64,000 bases of DNA from contig NC_053416.1 of assembly GCF_016859285.1 (NCBI RefSeq), positions 14,676,001 to 14,740,000 of the forward strand. The letters are read 5' to 3'. Position numbers and translations under genes: made by a program. Origin of the DNA: Xiphias gladius. Taxonomy: Eukaryota > Chordata > Actinopteri > Istiophoriformes > Xiphiidae. Of this stretch, positions 58,668 through 64,000 are shown one piece after another (position 1 is the first letter of the stretch; every line of letters starts with the position of its first letter). The notes beneath the pieces are model-generated. The model saw only the letters and a program-made list of their open reading frames with translations, was not told the origin of the DNA and did no database searches.

Positions 58668-58759
<92 letters not shown>

Positions 58760-61700
58760 TAAATGACTGACCAGAGTTCATGTGAAAGATCAGATCTCAT
58801 CAAAGATACCATAAAACAGACGCAATTCCCATGTTGCCTTCTTCTCACCTGTTCCTGCTGCTGAGTCCTAAGCTCCTCCATCTCTGACCGATGCTCCGCC
58901 TTCAGGTGTTCTGCCTCTGTTGAGTAACACTTTCTAAGGCCCTCTTCCACAGCAGCCAGCTCTGCCTCCTGCTGCAGCTGCAGCTCCTGCAGCTCTCGCT
59001 CAAACGCCACCTCCAGCGATGTCTTTTCCCGCTGGAGTCTCTCCCACCGCACTGAGTTAGATGCTGTGCAGGAAGTAGAGTGTGTCTTATGATATTATGA
59101 TGTTATCAGGGTTAATTCACTTTCATTTTAGCTTCATACAGTTTTCAATAAAATCTATTTAGGAGTCCATTTAGATGATATCATTGATTTAATATCTTTA
59201 AAGTAAACCAAGCATAATGACAAGGTGCTCTCTCAATCTTTGAAAATAAACAGGCCTTTTTCACTACTATGACAATCAAAGTGTCTGTTGTGAAAAAGGC
59301 CTATCTGTTACTTGATTTGACTTGATTAAGTGTTTCGTTTGATCAAATGTAAGTACTCACTCACCCATTTCTTCTCTGATCGTTTGCATTTCCATGGCCA
59401 ATTTCCTTTGATTTTCCTCTGCAGTTTTCTTCTGCAAATTGGAATTAAACAGCATTTTGACATAGTGCAGGGTCCAAGTACCATTTATACAATTCATCTG
59501 GGAGTATGGATGTAAATGGTGAAACAGCTAGTTTTAATGTAATAAGACAGTTTTGTGAAAACCTAAATAAGAAACCAGAGGATTATTAAAAATAGATATG
59601 TATTAAGTAGACAAGCTCCTGAAATGCTGGTTAAACTGAATTTTACCCACATACATGTACTGTGTAAAGTGGCTGTTGTTGTTGCTGTACTGTAGCAATT
59701 TGTTTCTGACTGATGCCAGCAGAGGGAGCTCAAACCTACTCAAACAGGCCTTCACGACCATTCCTTCTTCTATATCTGCTCTGTGGGCCAGTGATTGCAG
59801 CAATCAGACAGTGACCATAAAGAAGTCAGACAGTCTCTCGACAGTCTGTCTTGGAGCAGTATCACAGCTATAGCGCCTCAGAGGCTAAATCATTCATCAG
59901 ACACAGAGAGCTGGAAGAAACCAGCTCTGAGACACAACCAAAGCTCTGAGTAAATGGAAAGGCTTGGGCACTTTGTTCTGATTCTACATGGGTTCAGAGA
60001 GGAACCTTTAGATCATCTACTGTCAAGAAACGCTTGGTACATAGGTAGAACAGATGCTGTAGAGCAAGATAGCTAGATAGATTACTATTAAGGCGTAATA
60101 ACTCCATTGATTGTACTGTATCATTCCAGCTGGCTACCTTGAGGCAGTAATGCTGCGTGGTGATAATGAAGGCCTCTAGACCTAAGGAAGTCTTCCTCAG
60201 TTCTTCTCTTAGACCTCTCAGCTGCCTCTCCTGCCGCTCACAGTGTCCCTGCAACCTCTGAACCTATGTGAAAAAGAATTTAAAAAAAGGGAATAGAATA
60301 AAACGAATAGGACAGAGCAAACTCCAAGTCAAGCCGCAGATTTCCCCCACAACTCACCTCCTCCCTTTGCTCCTCTTTTTCTCTCTCTGCGGCTTGCCTT
60401 TCTCTCTCTTTCTGTTGAGCCTCCTCTTTCTCTCTCTGCAGGCTTTCCTGCTGTTCTTGCTGCGGCCTCAGGGGGGCCACGCGGCGAGGGGAGCCTGGGG
60501 GAGCCGACCCTCGCACTGCCGCCGCGGGCCGCTGCCCAGACTGCACTGTAGGGAGAGAAACACAAAAACACAGAAAATTAAATTAATGCTTACAAAATGA
60601 GTCTGGAATCAGCATGTGTTGTACCAGGAAAAACCCTGTAAATACATATGATATGGAAATATTCAAACGTTATCTTCCATATGTCATTATTTAGTCGTGT
60701 ACTAATTCTGAAATCCAACTAAGACATATGTATCTATAATAATCTAATTGAGGAGTATTAAATCAGAGGAAATTTGACCTGACCTATTGCTAATGACTGT
60801 GTTCACATGATTAATGATAGTAAGTTAATTGAATCTTTTCTACAGAGGAAGCCTTGGGGTAATTCCCAGTCGGGTGTTCCTCATGATGGACCATCCACCG
60901 TCTTGATGGATGTGATCAGTAGCAAGTAATGACTGAGCTGCAACATGAAATAATATATAGACTCTGTTAAAATATATGTGTGGGTATATTATTTGTACCG
61001 TGTTTCTATAAAAACATTAGGCACATTTAAGTAATGGCTTAATCCATAAATGATGGAGATAATTAAAAAGGCAGACAAACATCTGAACATGTGAAGGCCA
61101 TTTTTCCTTGTTGGGGGGGCATGTATTGGGCTGCAGTTGACATACAGGCAGGCCGATTAACCTCTGTTTGAGTCATCTTGTCACGTCCTGTGAACATGTA
61201 CTAGCCTGTGGCGATGCACGGCATCATTCGGATGGATGAAATTCTTTAAACTGTATCGTCTTTATGTTCACACAGACTGACAAACGAGCCCGTGTGAGAG
61301 CATGATTGTCTTCACGCGCAATAAAGAAATGACTGCAGCTCCACGTCACCTGCTTCAACCTTCTCATTCAGGCTTACTGAGGCATGGGGAACGGTTTCTA
61401 TGACAACGTGAGGCTGGGCTCGGGATGCAGGGCCCCAGGTAACGGGTAAGAGATCGGTTAGAGGGAGGTGGGGGGATAAAATGAGGGGAGTGGTCTGGGC
61501 CACTGGTAAATGAGAGAAGAGAGCGGAGAGACAACAGATTCTGTAAGAAGGGGGGGAGGTACCTGAAGGCGCTGGATGACTGTAATGCTGATAGACGTGT
61601 AAGAGCAATTTAGAGAGAAGAGATGAGCTAAAGGTATAAATTGAACACATACATACAAAATAAAACCTGAAACATGGGGAAGTACTCTCTGTACTAAGAG

Positions 61701-61888
61701 AAAAATGAAAGGACTAAACATCAAAAGGCAAAAGACACATCTCTAAATATATGCAAAACTGCAAGAATTGCAAATGTTTCAATATTACATCTTCATCAGA
61801 GTCTTTGTCTTGAAGGCACATTAGGATTTCCCGTCTTTGAAAACAACTTCCAGAAATCTTACGTAAATGATGGCTTGCTCTTTTGTAG

Positions 61889-61970
<82 letters not shown>

Positions 61971-63151
61971 AGACATCAGTAAGCTCTACCTGAGAAGTTA
62001 GAGAGATAATAGTGAATAATCAATGAGTTTATGTGGCTGAGTGTGAGGGCAGCATGCAGATGATAGCCGAGAGCTTGATGAAAGGAAATGATGAATGAAA
62101 AAATGAGAAAAAGAAAAGGTGATGAGAGAGAGTAGGTGTATATATGTGTGTTTTTTTTGTACAGTGTGGTTAAGTATCATCAGGCTGGGGTTTATTAGTG
62201 TGGGTGTTTCATTTCAATGCAGTAGACATTTTGCTGACACACTGTCCAGAGCGGCTTCAAGTAGGCACAACACTAGATACTGTCAATATGTGTAAATCAC
62301 AGTAAACTGGAGAAAAGCTACAATGCTGAGATTTAGAAAAAATAACCATTTTTTTCTTTTGTGACCGTGGGGGAGGAGACAAGGTCCCACAAAGAGCAAG
62401 TAGGATGCAATAAAGAGAAGTGTGAACAGTAAGAGCAGTGAGTAAAGCCTGAGGAGATGTGTGCAAACTCCGCAATGAAAGATGGGGAGACGCTCTGAAA
62501 TTCTGCAAAAAATTATTTTACCACTGCAGAGCCTAGAGGAAGGAAAGTTCAGATTGCACAGTTCAAATCACAACACAGAAAAAAGTGCTAAGCATCGTGA
62601 ATCTATGGAATGAAACTGCGTATGGCCGGAACTGGATATTTCTGAAATGGATGCAAGCCACTTCTGGGTGTGTGTAGATTGAGAACAGGTCATAAATATA
62701 AGGAATATTTTTTGGGAAGGTTTAGGAAAGCAGATGTTCAGGTGGGCAGGAAAAGGAGAAATAAGAGTCACAAAGAGAGGAGTAGACTTAATAGACACTC
62801 CTTTGACTGGTGTCACTTGCAACTGTTCACGTCAGCCTCTGACTCCCATTTGGTGAAAAGAACTACGGACATTTTATTAAACTGCTGGCAGAATGCAGCA
62901 CCAGTGGCAGTTACATCAAAATAAAATCCAGTATCAACACTAATACAATCGATTCCCCAGTAACTTTATGTGTGTTACTGACAGTCATATAAAGTGAACA
63001 TACAAATGCTCATTTTATGTGCTTTGTTTGGGTAAGGAGGGAAAGGACTCACCTGGGGACTGAGGTTTAGGTGGAACCACCGCCAGCCTCTTCGGGGAGG
63101 ACGGGAGGGAACGTGTGACCTCTGCACTCCGCTGGAACTCCTTCCTCCCAA
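57006..63151 (-). CDS. mtus2: microtubule-associated scaffold MTUS2 (TIP150), 3' part
   Basis: Coiled-coil microtubule-tip protein; MTUS2 binds EB1 and recruits the depolymerase MCAK. Eleven exons, 5' to 3' on minus: 63151-63053, 60545-60358, 60263-60138, 59431-59365, 59063-58849, 58658-58553, 58454-58381, 58232-58134, 57897-57778, 57628-57531, 57435-57006; 539 codons in phase. Starts [20 protein letters not shown] and [13 protein letters not shown], then a long Glu/Gln/Arg coiled coil ([79 protein letters not shown]) and [35 protein letters not shown]. The last block fits MTUS2 better than MTUS1, which I recall as QLSTEQAVLQESLEKE. A Ser/Pro tail holds three [13 protein letters not shown]-type repeats. 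The 5' exons lie beyond the right edge. Confidence 0.85.
58243..58315. repeat. compound (CA)n(CGCA)n(CA)n microsatellite
   Basis: CA units, then about six ACGC units, then CA units again. On the minus strand it is a UG-rich tract ending about 9 nt before the mtus2 exon 58232-58134. Confidence 0.97.
58668..58758. repeat. (CA)n microsatellite
   Basis: About 45 uninterrupted CA units. On the minus strand it is (UG)n ending about 9 nt before the mtus2 exon 58658-58553. Confidence 0.97.
60546..63052 (-). other. mtus2 intron
   Basis: Large intron between the 63053-63151 and 60358-60545 exons. Holds a long (CA)n at 61,889-61,968. A weak exon-like segment at 61,378-61,413 was considered and rejected. 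Otherwise nothing recognised. Confidence 0.6.
61889..61968. repeat. (CA)n microsatellite
   Basis: About 40 CA units inside the large mtus2 intron. Confidence 0.97.
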
Positions 63152-63959
63152 CTGTCAGTCAATAAGGATACAACCAATCAGTGTGTGTATTATAATAATT
63201 GGAACAACATACAATTATATTTTGCTCGCAATTGACAGATCAAATACGGCAGTAACATTTTAAAAATGTATCAGAGTTTTATATAACATTATGTCTATCA
63301 AGCTTCCTCAACCAAGCATCCAACTAACAATCCTTCCCTGTCGACTCCTCACTCTCTCCCATTTTCCTGTTTTCCAATTCTTTGCTGATTTTCCCTTCTC
63401 CTAACTTTTTTCAATCTTCCTGCTACCCTACTGCTTTCATCTTCAGCGATCTGCCCCCTGCTGTGTAGTATGTCCCATGGGACACTGGGTCAAAGAGAAG
63501 CACAGCATAATGGAGGAGATGTGCCCATCAAATCCTTGCTCTCTGTGACTTGCTTTGAAGCCAAGAAAGACAAGAATCTCAGAATATTTTTCAGTAATGT
63601 TTCTGAGCTCACGCGTCACATTAAATCTGATGGTGGTCATGGTGAGGTGTGTCGGTGTCAAGACAATAGCTGGATTTGAAACAATAAATGTGAGGTGTGT
63701 TAAGCAGGAGCTAAGAAATAATGAAAAATGGGGAGGACACAAACTGTGCTGAGAAAAAAAAAACAGATGGTAGTGAATAAGAAAGTAGGTTCCAGGAGGT
63801 TAGCAGAAAATCTGTTGTGAAGCAGGGAAGAGAGGAGGAGAGAGACCTTGAAAAGAGGCTAATTAGACCTGTAATGGGAGCGAAGCCTCTGATCCTGAAC
63901 AAATCCCCATATAACCCGGGAGAGATAGATCAGGCCTGCAGAGACACTGTGGGTGTGTT

Positions 63960-64000
<41 letters not shown>
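63152..64000 (-). other. mtus2 intron, right window edge
   Basis: No exon recognised. The window ends inside a (GT)n tract that starts at about 63,966. Confidence 0.6.
63966..64000. repeat. (GT)n microsatellite, cut by window edge
   Basis: At least 17 GT units running off the end of the window. Confidence 0.95.

Noticed and set aside
58243-58758. Regular short repeats that could suggest a CRISPR-like array
   Set aside because: They are uninterrupted dinucleotide microsatellites without spacers, in a eukaryotic intron.
61378-61413. Possible extra 36-nt mtus2 exon on the minus strand (AG acceptor, GTAAGC donor, frame-keeping)
   Set aside because: The phase-correct translation shows no similarity to MTUS proteins and no coiled-coil character, and the acceptor is weak. 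Needs RNA evidence.

Overview
The window is vertebrate nuclear DNA, almost certainly from a teleost fish. Genes are split by many short GT-AG introns, the encoded proteins are close to known vertebrate orthologues, and the non-coding part is full of (CA)n microsatellites, Tc1-like and hAT-like relics and small teleost-type dispersed repeats. There is no bacterial, phage, CRISPR or operon-like content, and I see no previously unknown multi-gene system. I rebuilt gene models by hand from splice signals and homology. The summed exon lengths keep one open frame in all seven complete models (smpd1 602 aa, tpte/VSP 494 aa, fgl1 348 aa, thsd1 952 aa, vps36 382 aa, proser1 797 aa, stoml3 283 aa). ilk is cut by the left edge and mtus2 by the right edge.

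Layout: 905-2213 (+) last five coding exons of integrin-linked kinase; 3849-8543 (+) acid sphingomyelinase, with a TFEB/CLEAR-like site in its promoter region; 10068-15494 (-) voltage-sensing phosphatase, converging on smpd1; 18132-20497 (+) fibrinogen-like 1, converging on thsd1; 21380-27189 (-) thrombospondin type-1 domain protein 1; 30663-36428 (-) ESCRT-II subunit Vps36; 37254-45566 (+) PROSER1, divergent from vps36 across about 0.8 kb; 49208-52884 (+) stomatin-like 3; 57006-63151 (-) 3' part of MTUS2.

The genes are functionally unrelated (focal adhesion, lysosomal lipid hydrolysis, voltage-gated phosphoinositide phosphatase, secreted hepatokine, endothelial adhesion, endosomal sorting, chromatin co-factor, mechanosensory membrane scaffold, microtubule-tip protein). 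From memory of the human map, tpte, thsd1-vps36, proser1-stoml3 and mtus2 correspond to chromosome 13q, ilk-smpd1 to 11p15 and fgl1 to 8p22, so the block looks like a 13q-type segment joined to pieces of two other ancestral neighbourhoods.

Points most worth a second look: very long UG repeats directly against two consecutive mtus2 3' splice sites; a CA repeat 9 nt after a proser1 5' splice site; a 93-nt stop-free, frame-preserving intron in thsd1; the CLEAR-like element before smpd1; and several datable transposon relics, including a 414-bp TA-flanked MITE and a 655-bp hAT relic with the remains of a BED finger, both in one proser1 intron.
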